Shown here one piece after another: positions 50,801 through 63,763 of a stretch of 64,000 bases of DNA. Where the stretch lies: the NCBI RefSeq assembly GCF_964204645.1, contig NC_134029.1, positions 3,047,001 to 3,111,000 on the forward strand, read 5' to 3'. Every line of letters begins with the position of its first letter. Position 1 is the first letter of the stretch. Source of the DNA: Tubulanus polymorphus. Taxonomy: Eukaryota; Nemertea; Palaeonemertea; Tubulaniformes; Tubulanidae. The translations under genes were made by a program, and so were the position numbers. The notes beneath the pieces were generated by a model. The model saw only the letters and a program-made list of their open reading frames with translations, searched no databases and had not been told where the DNA came from.

Positions 50801-53278
50801 CATTATCAACACAATATCAACAAATGAACATTCAATACGGAACATCCAACTCTTCTACTGCAGCAGTTGAGGATTCTACTTATGGCCAGCAATGTTCACT
50901 AGATACTCAGTCTTTTTTACACATTTTCTACATTTCGATTAATTACGAATGAACATAATAAATCACTATAGAAAACTATACCAATCACTGAGTAAGATTA
51001 TAAATTTACTGAATATTTGAAGGGTTCTGCGATAATGTTTATTCGTTTTCATGATAAACTGAAATTGTGAGAATTGATACAAGTCTTGGTTGGGAGTTTC
51101 ACAGATAACGGTTAATAACCTTTTTTGTGGCTGACAAATAGATTTATGAACACGCACACATTTGTTTTATGATGATCTTTGAGAATCTGTACCTGGTAAA
51201 CTGAAGCTTTTCATAAAGAAAAAAAAGAAAAAAGCAGTTTTATCGAGATATATATATATATACATGCATACATACATAAAGAGAAAATTGTTGAAACCGT
51301 CTGATTTTCACTCAACAATTTTCTGAAGTAGATTTTACCCGATTTTTCGCCAATGATGTGGAGACAGAAAAATGAACTGTAATTGATTTTGATGGTTGTT
51401 TGAAATGCTTCGTGGTGATGAGACAAGTTTCAGCTGCTGTAACATGATGAGTATACGATTTTAGTAGTACACCTGATATTAAAAAACGTAACTCCTGGAG
51501 AACACTTGGAAATAAGTAATAATTTATTTTAGGGCTTGGAAAAGTTATGAAATTTTAAGTTTTGCGTCTGAAGCTATGAAAATGTTAGGCCCCATACATA
51601 TTTCAATTCTGCCATTAGTGATTCTAAGCTGATTCTGCATTAACTTGCTATGGACATTTGGATATCCCTGGAAAAGGTGTTAAAAATCGAAGACTGCAAA
51701 TAGTACAAACCAAATATTGTTTGCTATGACAAACGCTGAATTAAATGCGAGTGAAAACATTCATTAAGACAAATGGGGTGAAATAATGAAATATTTCTGC
51801 CAATATTCACCGAGCGTTGATTAAAACAGTGTTATTATATTGTGTCAATCATGGGATATTTCTACATCGAGCCCTTCCCGCGCTACCAACCGGTTGCTTA
51901 GTCGCGACAATTCTCTAGAAGTATGCAGCAGTATCTCGACGAGTGCCTGATGGAATTTCGTTATGATGGGCATATTTTTGATTAATATATTATTAGAAAA
52001 TACTTGACATAACCATTATGGATATTTTGCGTAGTGTTGGAAGCTACTTGGCTATATTTGTGCATGTGAAGCGTATGCTGATAACTTGAGTTGGTATTAT
52101 GAGTTGAGCGTCTGCTAAATGGTCTTATTTCCCAGGGATGGACCACTACACGGAATTCGAACTGGAGAATTATAGGCAATATGTGACTTTCAACAGCCAC
52201 CATATATTCCTGTGCCATCCGATTACCCGGCAAACTCCTGTTTCAAAAGTGCATCGAATCCCAATGTAGAGCTGAAACAGTTTAGATGGATAATAATCTT
52301 ATTGAACCAGTTGTAGAAGCTGGTAGAAATAGCCGGAAGGAAGATCAGAAAATGTTTCTAAGCCGATGTGTAAAGTGCTTTTATCTTAGGTGTACCACCT
52401 GAGCTCATTATATCAAAGACTTATAGTAGATCTTGTAGACCTTTAGTAATTATGCTCGGCCAAGAAGCTTAGACTTTTCGAGTCTTAGCTTAAGAGTTTT
52501 CTTGTATCGTGATACAACATGAAGTAATCAGCATTCTTTCTGTCAGTAGCAACCTTACGTATATGCAATTCATTGATTCAGGCAGTAATACTATAACGTT
52601 ATTTAGTCCTTTACTTTTTATTTGCCTTTCATCGTTATGAAGAGTTACAACTGGCTCTAGATCCCCATTCTGAAGTCCGGAACTAAGAGAATTTGAGTTT
52701 CATTTTTTCGCAATTAAATGTATAAAACTTGATTTTCTGAAATCCCAAATCATCAAAAGATTTCAGGTAATTGTTCATAGATGTATATATATATATATAT
52801 ATATGTATATTGATACATTGTAGACTGAAGTAGTTTTGTATCTTCTAAATCCCGCTACTCATGAACTGGTAAGCTCTGATGGTCTGACACATACGTTGCC
52901 TAAGGACGGAGTCTTAGCGTAAGTTGCTTATTCTGATGACATGTTTACTTTATGCGAGCTATAACACTTAATGAAACACTTCAACGCTGCCACCGATATT
53001 TTCAAGTCACCTGCCTCGGGGCTGATAATGTGTTTCACATCTCATATCTCTTAGCATCGCTATAGACGTGCTTGTCATCCTTATTATTCTCCGATCAACT
53101 GTCGTTGAAACATTCGATATTTTCAATAGTTAATCCTATGTCTGTAATGCCGTTATTCATCGTTTCAGGGATGTACTTAAAAAACGCCAGTTAGAACTAT
53201 ATGAAGGCATCGATGCCTCCGATCCTCTATCGGGCTTGTTTAAAACCAGCACAGGTTCCTTAAACCCTTCAAAAACTG
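29859..53278 (+). CDS. PDE2A: PDE2A, cGMP-stimulated phosphodiesterase, 5' four exons (partial)
   Basis: Exons 29859-30113, 38711-38800, 52824-52918 and 53169-53278 have matching phases (0, 0, 2, 1) and GT-AG borders. The start, MVIVFSLTVISAAYHHFHRRK, is a hydrophobic segment followed by basic residues, like the MVLVLHHILIAVVQFLRR leader of the vertebrate PDE2A2 isoform, which is membrane or mitochondria directed. Exon 2 (QDAILRLSGVVTLDELRSAI, then ALPEV) aligns with the human [21 protein letters not shown] region. Exon 3 ([28 protein letters not shown]) aligns with ETVYTYLLDGESQLV and LPQEGKV. Exon 4 is a divergent, Ser/Lys-rich linker. GAF-A, GAF-B and the HD-type catalytic domain must lie right of the window. 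PDE2A hydrolyses cAMP and cGMP and is activated by cGMP at GAF-B. Introns 1 (8.6 kb) and 2 (14 kb) are by far the largest here. Confidence 0.8.
32847..32988. mobile_element. Small MITE-like element with CAGTTACACAG ends
   Basis: CTGGGCTCAGTTACACAG at the left faces CTGTGTAACTGGCCCAG at the right, giving an inverted terminal repeat of about 17 bp around a 110-bp body. No coding capacity. Confidence 0.6.
33047..33160. mobile_element. Small MITE-like element with CCAGTTCCACAGTT ends
   Basis: TGGATCCAGTTCCACAGTT at the left faces AACTGTGGAACTGGGCCCTGG at the right. The ends share CCAGTTCCA with the element at 40870-40955 and resemble the ends of the neighbouring 32847 element, so these are probably one loose family. 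Confidence 0.6.
34733..34975 (-). CDS. Unidentified exon-like open frame inside PDE2A intron 1
   Basis: The minus strand encodes 80 residues beginning MMYSRFQTIHNCLDEKLSPA with a balanced, soluble-protein-like composition (QFADMMEYFPDISRAISDYH, EILRLGKMRADHIRVLW). A possible donor (GTTCAG then GTTTAT) follows SLIDVQ, after which the frame continues only briefly. I recognise no family. It could be a piece of a transposon or retrocopy, or a single exon of a nested gene. No partner exons were found. Confidence 0.25.
   Translation of the reverse strand: MMYSRFQTIHNCLDEKLSPAQFADMMEYFPDISRAISDYHSKIYTTPEILRLGKMRADHIRVLWTSLIDVQVYILFLEIE
35096..36710. repeat. 1.6-kb minisatellite of 24-bp units with higher-order structure
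   Basis: The main unit is ACAGTATGACCCAGTATCTGAGGC, about 65 tandem copies including variants (GGCTC for GGCAC, TATGATC for TATGACC, ATTATG for AGTATG). Six copies carry a 30-bp variant, AGTTTCTGTGGAGCACAGTA and onward, at 35349, 35451, 35577, 35727, 35853 and 36003. Spacings of 102, 126, 150, 126 and 150 show a repeated 276-bp super-unit. Because 24 and 30 are multiples of three and the unit has no stop in several frames, open frames of 429-527 codons exist on both strands; they are not genes. Confidence 0.97.
36711..37780. other. PDE2A intron 1, between minisatellite and CpG-rich zone
   Basis: No gene seen. A 15-base C run is at 37350-37364. Confidence 0.5.
37781..38683 (+). promoter_or_regulatory. 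CpG-rich zone, candidate internal PDE2A promoter
   Basis: CG dinucleotides are much denser here than in the surrounding AT-rich intron, and the zone ends directly before PDE2A exon 2. A (CTG)n run is at 38207-38223 and a TATATAA-like motif near 37952. It fits a second promoter driving an alternative, shorter transcript, but could also be an enhancer. Confidence 0.4.
38684..38800 (+). CDS. PDE2A: PDE2A exon 2 with possible alternative start
   Basis: The coding exon used in the long form begins at 38711 after TGTGTTTCAG. If that acceptor is not used, an in-frame ATG at 38684 reads M-W-E-F-L-N-V-F-Q directly into DAILRLSGV without a stop. A transcript starting in the CpG-rich zone just upstream would therefore encode a PDE2A lacking the hydrophobic leader. 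Vertebrate PDE2A also has alternative N termini that decide membrane or cytosolic location. Confidence 0.45.
40026..40111. repeat. Inverted repeat, both arms with hammerhead-ribozyme-like core
   Basis: Arms at 40026-40059 and 40078-40111 are reverse complements with few mismatches around an 18-base spacer. Each arm read outward gives CTGATGA, a short stem (GCTACT pairing with AGTAGC around a GTGCATT-type loop), then GAAA; on the plus strand these are 40078-40084, 40086-40091 with 40099-40104, and 40105-40108. That order is the conserved core of the hammerhead ribozyme. One unpaired A precedes the stem, and stems I and III are not obvious, so catalysis is not claimed. Confidence 0.6.
40870..40955. 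mobile_element. Small MITE-like element, CCAGTTCCA ends
   Basis: GATCCAGTTCCAGGTT at the left faces AACCGTGGAGCTGGG at the right. Ends match those of 33047-33160. Confidence 0.45.
43271..43615. repeat. Degenerate 31-bp minisatellite
   Basis: About eleven units of the type ATGCAGAGTTTGAGGATCTTC plus ATCG(C/A)GCTCA. The central copies (43440-43560) are nearly identical and the outer ones are diverged. Confidence 0.85.
43616..47270. other. PDE2A intron 2, middle part
   Basis: No exon recognised. A CpG-containing patch lies at 45300-45560 and a dispersed repeat at 46549-46800. Everything else is AT-rich with short unsupported frames. Confidence 0.5.
46549..46800. repeat. Dispersed repeat shared with MFSD12 intron 4
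   Basis: CAATTTTGCCTGGACC and CGGCCTAATTTGGCG match 7911-8000 in reverse complement. GTGTGATCGCGGCTAA near the right end also resembles GCGATCACGGCTATT near 55975, suggesting a third, weaker copy there. Confidence 0.45.
47271..47600. repeat. Degenerate minisatellite of GTAGGAACATGTAGGAAC type
   Basis: Irregular tandem units built from GTAGGAACATGTAG, with a longer period of about 53 bases seen three times (GAAGACTGTAGGAACATGTA, then CTTTTTCAGGACATTAAGG). Confidence 0.85.
47601..49208. other. PDE2A intron 2, no gene seen
   Basis: AT-rich sequence without recognisable exon, repeat array or RNA gene. A segment at 48655-48770 has TTAAGATTGGTCGTAAGTT-type blocks reminiscent of the 32847 MITE body. 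Confidence 0.4.
49209..49413. repeat. 16-bp minisatellite
   Basis: About thirteen tandem copies of CTCAAATAGACCGCAT with variants (CAGACCACG, TGGATAGACCATG). Confidence 0.9.
49414..52823. other. PDE2A intron 2, last part
   Basis: A degenerate CA-rich array (ACCCTCACA and ACCATCA units) is at 50255-50490. A tRNA-like B-box fragment (GGGTTCAAATTCCTGCTGGG) lies at 50224-50243 just before it. Short (AT)n runs are at 51249-51262 and 52785-52804. No exon recognised. Confidence 0.5.
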
Positions 53279-54620
53279 GTAAGTCTTGTTGTGATGCTTT
53301 TCATAACTTTTCTTACATTATCCCCGTTTTGTGAAAACCGGAAATGATGTGTGAAGAGTAATGTCTGTATATTATGTAAAGACTAGATTCAAGGACCATT
53401 AAGAGTCTTGCTGCCTGAGTGGTTTTTGTGAATTTGGCAATTTTGTCCTATAAAACTGAAAGGCTCATGATTAGGACAGGAAACTTTTTTGCGAGTTGAT
53501 GCAATTTTAACAGTTTTATGCGTGGATTTTAACTTTAAAGCCCTTCAGTGACTTCTTTTGAAATAGCTCCACACACTTCATTGCAGCCTTTTTGACGCTT
53601 GACATCTTCCCATTATTAGGCTTTTGACCTATTTATTTTATGATCAATAATCGTGATGTCATGATGGATGTGTGCATTATTTTCGGTTACGTAGTTGTAG
53701 ATTTTGGGCTCTTATGAAGAATGGGTTTTAATCAGTTTATACGCGCTATATGATTGAAACTGCTCATTACACGGGTCAATTCAATCTTTCCAACCGAGGA
53801 TAAAGAAAAAAAACCGAACCACCAGATAGAGCAGGGGGTCTAGTTTATATGTCCATGGATAGAATATTCATGTGAGGAGTGCATAGTTGATCCGTTTAAT
53901 TTGGCCCGTTACTATACCTGGAAAGGACCAACTTAGAATAGAATAATTCAATGCTGTGCATCCACATTCATTTTCAAATCAACCGTTATCACTCAGAAAT
54001 TTGTCTCTGGTGTCTATGTTAAATACAGGGGGAAATCTAATAGCACCGAGTACAATAGGCAGACATTTCATTTCATATTTCAGGGTGCATACGAGTAACT
54101 AAATCTCTCATTGTCAACGTCAGAATGATCAATTAGTCGATTGCGTGTCGATTTCTCATCCTGTCACTGAAACCTAATCCTCTGCTGTACAGATACTGTT
54201 TATTTCCACGAATACCTATCTTTCATTAGTCGTAACGTCTTAACCGGTGCATTCTGATCGACATTCATATTTCATGATCTGACAAAATGCGAGAAATTAC
54301 GTCGTAGAAAATGTTGAAAGCAGTTTTCTCAGCAGTGTGCAGTCCATGTATACAATTCTTTTTACCACTTCTGAAATGGTATCTATTATTCTGACCTGAA
54401 TGGATGTTGTTTTCGGTTACAGCGCCAATATGCCTGGAAGCTTCTCGTGTTTCTTCTCCTGAAAAGGCTTCTTACGGATACTTACCCTCGCGCCGTGCTC
54501 TGACATTCAACACCACTTCATGACAAGTCCAGAATCGTGGCCAGAACAGACATAACATTATTACTAAATGCCATCTCAGTTTTACAGTATTGAATTGAAG
54601 GCAATTGGAAATATAAACCA
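53279..54620. other. PDE2A intron 4 or downstream, no exon seen
   Basis: No continuation of the PDE2A N-terminal region, which should resume in phase 1, was recognised here. Confidence 0.4.
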
Positions 54621-56344
<1,724 letters not shown>

Positions 56345-56420
<76 letters not shown>

Positions 56421-56780
56421 TCCCTCTCCCTCTCCCTCTCCCTCTCCCTCTCCCTCTCCCTCTCCCTCTCCCTCTCCCTCTCCCTCTCCCTCTCCCTCTC
56501 CCTCTCCCTCTCCCTCTCCCTCTCCCTCTCCCTCTCCCTCTCCCTCTCCCTCTCCCTCTCCCTCTCCCTCTCCCTCTCCCTCTCCCTCTCCCTCTCCCTC
56601 TCCCTCTCCCTCTCCCTCTCCCTCTCCCTCTCCCTCTCCCTCTCCCTCTCCCTCTCCCTCTCCCTCTCCCTCTCCCTCTCCCTCTCCCTCTCCCTCTCCC
56701 TCTCCCTCTCCCTCTCCCTCTCCCTCTCCCTCCCCCTCCCTCCCTCCCTCCCTCCCTCTCCCTCTCTCCCTCTCTCTCTC
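56345..56780. repeat. (CT)n followed by (CCCTCT)n, 436 bp of pure pyrimidine
   Basis: About 35 CT dinucleotides lead into roughly 53 copies of the hexamer CCCTCT, ending in a short CCCT run and mixed CT. The plus strand is pyrimidine only, the minus strand purine only. Minus-strand frames give Gly-Arg, Gly-Glu or Arg-Glu repeats and are not genes. Confidence 0.97.
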
Positions 56781-59700
56781 GACTCCCCACCCCCCATAGT
56801 TCACCTGCGAACAGGGCTGAATCAGGGGGGAATCTAGTGACATGGCTTCTATTTGATCAAATCTATGTCTCTCTCTCTGTTTCCGATTCCCTACAGCCAT
56901 TCTGACTTCACTAAACCCATCACATTATCATTATCAAGTTATATAGCACAGGTTCAAGGTCGCTATGTATGATAATTTGTTCGCTGATCAGATTTCAATT
57001 TCTTTAGCCGTGGATCTAATTTTGTCGAATCTCTCTCGCACTTCCTGCTCTCGACTGCTCATCCAATATTCAATATGAGAGCTCCCGCGTCTGTGCCATC
57101 GTCTTTTTTCTCCAAATCGATTGACGGCATGAATATGCCCTTGACCTTGCGTTGATACCGCGCGTAGGCTCGTTGAGATGTTCGCTCATTTTTGTGCGCA
57201 TTTCATAAACGCCGCCGAAAGATGCTTTATTGCTCAATCTTATTAAACCGCGGAAATCTCGAGATCCTATAAAAACCTCTCGACCAGCCATTCTGCCGTC
57301 GATGGCTCTATCTGTAAGCTGGTTCACTGAAAAATGTCTTCGCGAATCAGGCACGCTTCGACGAGCAATTATTGAATGTCTTTATTTTTTTCATATCACG
57401 GATGGAAAGATGATGGTTAAATAGACTACGTTAGTTTTCAATTCATCCACGGTAATAATCACGAACGGAAGATATCTGGCTCGCTTTCGGGACAGTTGCC
57501 CGAGATTCGATATTACCGACAGTATCGGTTCGTCTGACAGATGAAATCATTAGCTCGCCAGTTGTGGTCTTAGAAAAAGTGCGAATTCTTTGAATTGCTT
57601 GTATTATTGATTGCGGATGAAGCTACAGCCACTAAAACCATCTCATCTTTCTTGTCATATCCTTCAAGCGGTTTGTATTCAGTAGAGTTTGCTGTGTCTC
57701 AGGTGAGGTTTTTCACCGGTGAGAGTAGTGCAAATTTCCGGCGCTTCTTTTTTTGCGGCGTCGAATGTTTTCATCAATCTTCGTCGGAGAGGAGAAAAAT
57801 TGCTGAAATGACGCGCAAGAAATTGACAAGACGAAATAGTAGCGAGTGTCACCTCTCCTCTCAGATTTGTTATGCTAGAACAGACATTCATTGCTCTATT
57901 TTGGGATAGATCTTTTTCTTTAACCACAGTAAATGACCACTTTCAACAAATCTATCCACTATTGTTTCGTGGACATTATGTTAAAATTCATCCAGCCATT
58001 TCTTTTGTACTATGATTATTTCAAAGTCACGATTATTCTGTTGTTATGCGCATTCTCTTTCTTCGTTGTCGAGTTAATTTCGTCATTCGGTCGTTCTCTA
58101 AAAGCTCTTGCAAGATTAATGATCGCGGCTACCGGTTTGTTTCAAAATACTACAGCCTAATGTTTATACTGTTAATGTTACAGTCATTTAATAGACATTA
58201 CGTCAATTAATTTTCTGGCTCATTTGTCGCACTTCAGCCGGTGAAAACACTGCGTATTATCCCCGTAGAGCAATACTTTTTGCCATCAACTTTTATGAAT
58301 GGTGCTGATGACTAGTTGTGTGATTATTATTGCCAATCCATAGAGACATTCACATACTGGTCTTATCTATGAAGAACCCTTTGGTCTTTCACGTACTGGT
58401 CTCATCTAACCAGAACTCATAACTGTCACAGTTTCCGGGTGGTAGCTCTTCCTAGGTCCAATCGGGGGAAAAAAGACTCAAGCGTGTTGATAGCGCCCAG
58501 AGCCCAAGAACCAGTCCATCGGATGAAGTGTTTAACCCTATTCATGGGGATGAATGTATGATATGGAACTTGAATCTGGATGGTCTCGCGTAGTCAATCA
58601 GTACAGTCCATTTCTGTCGACTGTGCAGTCGTTGTTGTTAGGGAAAAATTGATTTGTTGCATGGTGAAAATTTATATGATTTGAAATGGTTGCGTTCGTG
58701 AGAGTTGGACGCATTGCGTTTTGTTCTCACAGCACGATTTCAAATTTATCGGTATTGATTAGTCATTCGTGGTATATAAACTTTACAGCGTTTGTCTGGA
58801 TGATTAATATTAATAAAACGACTACATCGAGCCATCGGAAGACTCCGGGGAAGGCTCCGGGAAGACTCCGGGGAAGACTCCGGGGAAGGCGGTATACGCG
58901 AGTGATATCACTGATTGAAACTGGAGAATGTCGTTGAAAATCTCTCATTTTTGTCATGTTTCATCTCATCTCGATAAATTTTTGCAAGATGCAAAAAGGT
59001 TAAGATTCAGACTGTGTCACTTCTGGAGGTGATGATAAATATGGTCGTTTCCGATTCCTGGGTTAAACTACAAGCGTCTTTGACGGCTTGGCAATAAAAC
59101 GAATAATCAAGCAAAATTAAAAATCTTGCGATTAATCCCCAGACAGATTCTGTGTCATTTGAGGAAGGTGTAATTTTTGTGTTTGATGCGCGTCTTTCCT
59201 TTTATGTCCGACTCCATCGGTTACTGCTTCACTTGGCGTAGGGTCACTAAATCTCATACATATTCCAGATGCTTTCAACCTCGTCATTTCTGCCGAAGAA
59301 GAAGATATTTTTCGTCAATTATTTTCAGGACATCCTTAACTTCAAAGCGTTTCACTTATATGGCTAGCATCTTTACTGACATATTCACGTAGCGTTCTCA
59401 TTACGGTCGATATATCATTCGTTCCATCTTTATATTTCATGAGTGCGAGCAATTTTTCCGTACGACGTCGAGTCGTTTCGTTCGAAGAGAATGCGACGCA
59501 AATTGACTACGGAGAACCTACGGAGAACGGCGTTGAAGAAAAGTGGTATTGTAACATATTTGCTCGCAGGCGCAAATGGCTTTCCAATAAATGCGTTAAT
59601 TAATTGCGAGATGCTGTAGGTTTACTTCAAGAAAAACAAGTCTCTAATGATTCTCCTACCGTTCACATTACTGAACTGAAATAAATGATGTGTCTATTAA

Positions 59701-61832
59701 TCAGATATTTCTGCGCCCACAAATATAGGGTGTAGCTTACAAAGGGTTAATTGAAGATTGGACTTTGTTGGATTATGGGGAGCTTAAGCTGTTTGTTGTC
59801 ACTTGTTGGATACATGTATAGTATATGGAATAACTGCATACCTCGGCAGAAAAACATCTCGGGTCAGAATTGAAACCCTCTTAACGATGATTCATGTTGC
59901 ACAAATACACACTATTTACTGAGTAGTCTAGTGGTTGTTTGACGTGAAGAAGTTCGTGTAAGGAATCGTGAATGACCAACACTGGCTTATACAGATTAAG
60001 ACTCGCTGTCTCGCAAAATTGATCAGCGATAGTGAAGTCTGCGTCGGCCATGATGATGATGACGACACTGTGTAACCCGAGTGAAAGGCATAGGCAAGCG
60101 ATATAGCAAAAAAATGTCATATTCTTATCGGTGATATTGTGCACTTGACATTAAGAATTTAGGAGCTAACAGAAATATGACCCAAAAGAAACAAAAGTAG
60201 AAACACACCTACACTTAATTCCAGTAGAACTTCTGTATAAGCTCAAGTTACAGTCAAAATTTGTATTTCGCAGGGAATCGCTTTTTAGAGGGTCTGTTTT
60301 TCATAATTATCTGGGTGAGGACACCACACCCCGACAAATTCTTTGCCCCTTTGGTGCTTGCTTTGTCAGTAAATTCATAGATAAGCCTTCTCTATAAATA
60401 AACCTGAATCTGCCCCTATTTTGTGGCTTTTCCCAAAGCTCAGCTAAAACACCTCGATTGATATGACTTTATATACAAGAAAATAATGATCTATCACTGA
60501 TGCATACACGTTATACACATCAATACACTAGCTCGGAGCCTATATACCCACGCTCAGCTTCACAAGACTACGCTCAGCTTCCCCGAGTCTACGCGCTACT
60601 GATAAAAATACATTTTCTGCTAAAGAAACCTGGTGTGTTTCCCATGGGCAGTTATATTACTGATGACGTGTCGAACAAGCGTTTTACCACCGTTCTGTCC
60701 ATTACATATTCATTACCCCTGATACCGACTGCTTTCTAACATGCTCCAGTTTTTCTGACTGCTTGGTTTTTTGCTGATGTTTGCGATTCATCGGTGCCTT
60801 TTATATGAATAGATCTGCATAATACAGTCAAACTGGGCGTCAGCGTCATCGAATATGTTGTCGTGTCGCCAACTTAGGGTAACAAAATACAGTTGAACTC
60901 ACTTAAGTCATCAGGAAAATCATTATGTTAGAATGCACTATACGCAGGGTTCCTTCATTCTAAGTACCGCCAGCTGGCTAAATGGATACATTGTACTTAA
61001 AAACGTACCAATATATCGTATTATATGTATGGCTTATGAAAAATAAATATACTATACCATACTACACTATGCTACTGTACTTAGTAAATTAAATTTGAAA
61101 TACAAGTTGGGACTCAGATGATGACTTCACTGAGTTTGACTGTTATTTATCATTCAGTGGCATCAAAATATGCAAATATTTTCAATAATAATCACCGTTC
61201 ATAAAAACCTATGAACTCCATCATCTAGGTATCGATATGTCTCCTGACAGTTAATGGCTGATTTTTTGTGACATTGTGCACACTGGTTAATGTAGGCTGT
61301 GACATGTTTTCAGAAAGGTGAAAGGTGTTCGGCTTGTGGAAATTATCGCTCCCCCAAATGATACGACTCACGAATTTTTCTCATCTCCCCTCATTTCCCT
61401 ATTGCACACGTCGTTACTTTCGACCTTTAGAAAACTATCGTTGGGAGACACAGGAAAGTGTTGAGTTACTGTAGCATGGCGTTGGGTGTTTATTGAGCCG
61501 TTACGTTTAGCTAGTCTCTAGTTGTTAGTCGTTATTCCGTTTTTCTCCTGTTGTTTGTCAGCGTATTGATTTCATCTCTCGAATCTGTATCGCTATAGAT
61601 TTTCAACTAATTCAATGAATAAACGAATAGTCAGCATTATTCATCGATTTGTTAGAAAATTCAATCCCATTCGGTATAACGGATATCTGGGTCATATTCG
61701 TTCAAGATGTTCTCGTTTTTATTTAAATGAGTTATTAGAGGAGATTTCTATAATATTCCTGATAATTCGAGTAGATTTCCAGTTATTCATTGCATGCAGA
61801 TGTTCAGTCGAATGAAGAGGATTTCATTCTTT
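56781..61832. other. PDE2A intron, no convincing exon
   Basis: Includes a 12-bp repeat (GAAGACTCCGGG type) at 58838-58888 and CpG-richer patches near 57060-57360 and 59460-59540. Open frames at 57070-57354 (minus), 57933-58160 (plus, hydrophobic) and 59881-60144 (minus, hydrophobic start) have no splice partners or known family. Confidence 0.4.
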
Positions 61833-62426
61833 TCTCATTGTACAGAAGTGTACAAAGTACATCTCATTGTACAGAAGTGTACACAGTACATCTCATTGTA
61901 CAGAAGTGTACACAGTACATCTCATTGTACAGAAGTGTACACAGTACATCTCATTGTACAGAAGTGTACACAGTACATCTCATTGTACAGAAGTGTACAC
62001 AGTACATCTCATTGTACAGAAGTGTACACAGTACATCTCATTGTACAGAAGTGTACAAAGTACATCTCATTGTACAGAAGTGTACACAGTACATCTCATT
62101 GTACAGAAGTGTACACAGTACATCTCATTGTACAGAAGTGTACACAGTACATCTCATTGTACAGATGTGTACACAGTACATCTCATTGTACAGAAGTGTA
62201 CACAGTACATCTCATTGTACAGAAGTGTACACAGTACATCTCATTGTACAGAAGTGTACGCACTTCATCTTAGTGTACAGAAGTGTACACTTTACATCTG
62301 ATTGTACAGAAGTTTTCACAGTACATCTGATTGTACATAAATGTACACAGTTCTTCTCACTGTACATAAATGTACACAGTTCTTTTCATTGTACAGAAAT
62401 GTACACAGTTCTTTTCATTATACAGT
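61833..62426. repeat. 29-bp minisatellite, about 20 copies
   Basis: The unit is CATTGTACAGAAGTGTACAC plus AGTACATCT. The first dozen copies are nearly identical; the last six, from about 62260, are diverged (CATAAATG, TTCTTTTC). Since 29 is not a multiple of three, each frame cycles through all three, and all three plus frames stay open for 144-217 codons. Confidence 0.97.
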
Positions 62427-63501
62427 GTGCTAAAACTAAATAAACTCTACTGAGATTTTTTCACCACCAAAACATGCTTGCAATCAGCATTTAGTCCACG
62501 CACGTTTCAGAATGTCTTGTAATGTTGTTGTTATTGGCGCACTTTGTGCGTTCGTTTATAATTTATCGACAAATTCCTCCCATTTACAGTTTACAACAAC
62601 ATTTCATTCCACTCGCATTAATAAAAGCCCTCTTCCTCCCTTCCCCCTCCCCCTCCCCCGCACGCACTCACTCATCAGTTATCTGATTTATTCCGAGATA
62701 AGCTGAAGGTGTTTTTCATTCAGAGATAGCACTGATTCTCTAGTGATTTTCAGCTTAATGTCGAAGTCGTGCTGATTGTGTGTTCATAATCTCTAATATG
62801 TGACAATCAGTAGTTTATCTATTAATAACACCGATTGATTATGTCGTTTCTTTGAGTCTGAATTCCGCGGATGAACGGATTATTGTATTTTCACTCATCT
62901 TTAACCCTTTTCCATCTGTGAATTATGTCGTAACAGTTGAATTCCATTTTACCCATTACAAAATGATGTGCTCATAAGTGTTGCCAGATGGAAATGGGTT
63001 AGATCGGAGTTTTAGAAAGGGACGCACTCCTAGTTCTAGATGTTGTCATGCTGGAATTTACTCGTTTCATCATCTGACACGTTGATTGTGAATTAGTTAA
63101 CGCGGTACTCTGTCTCTCCTGGGACTTTCAAAGTACTGCGATCATTTACCTTCCTGGTATACCGTTGGGAATTGATAAATGGCAGCTACTTAGTACCATT
63201 ACCTTTTTGAACCGGTGCAAATATTTGGTGCCTATCGACCTCAGCAGTTTTGCATTCAATGATTAATCCGAAGTATTACCATGACTAACATGTTTAAGAT
63301 ATCTCGAAGATTTTTAAGTTTATGACGGCGCTCTGGTTTACTGTAGTTGGTTGATGAAGTAAAAGGAATGATAAAAATGGACAAAAGATGTCTCTTGAAA
63401 AAATAGAAGTTGCTCCTCGCTCCTCGCTCCTCTCATATACAACATAGAAAAATAGAAAAACGCATCAAAACTGATATTGACTTTAGTGATGTTTGCCACA
63501 G
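62427..63501. other. PDE2A intron, no exon seen
   Basis: AT-rich with a pyrimidine patch at 62636-62658. Nothing recognisable. Confidence 0.4.
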
Positions 63502-63509
63502 ATTCCGCA

Positions 63510-63763
63510 GATCCCAGTACGGCTGCGGATCCCAATACGGCTGTAGATCCCAGTACGGCTGCAGATCCCAGTACGGCTGCAGATCCCAATACGGCTGCAG
63601 ATCCCAGTACGGCTGCAGATCCCAATACGGCTGCAGATCCCAATACGGCTGCAGATCCCAGTACGGCTGCAGATCCCAATACGGCTGCAGATCCCAGTAC
63701 GGCTGCAGATCCCAATACGGCTGCAGATCCCAATACGGCTGCAGATCCCAGTACGGCTGCAGC
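63510..63763. repeat. 18-bp minisatellite, 14 copies
   Basis: Units of GCAGATCCCAGTACGGCT and GCAGATCCCAATACGGCT alternate. The plus frame reads Ala-Asp-Pro-(Ser/Asn)-Thr-Ala without stops; other frames and the minus strand are also open. See the finding on a possible repeat-coding PDE2A exon. Confidence 0.97.

Noticed and set aside
59881-60144. 87-codon minus-strand frame with hydrophobic N terminus
   Set aside because: Could mimic a signal peptide but the remainder has no recognised motif and no neighbouring exons.
61790-62443. 217-, 159- and 144-codon frames with a repeating EVYTVHLIVQ-like pattern
   Set aside because: All three plus frames give the same cycling sequence because the repeat unit is 29 bp, so the array is not coding.
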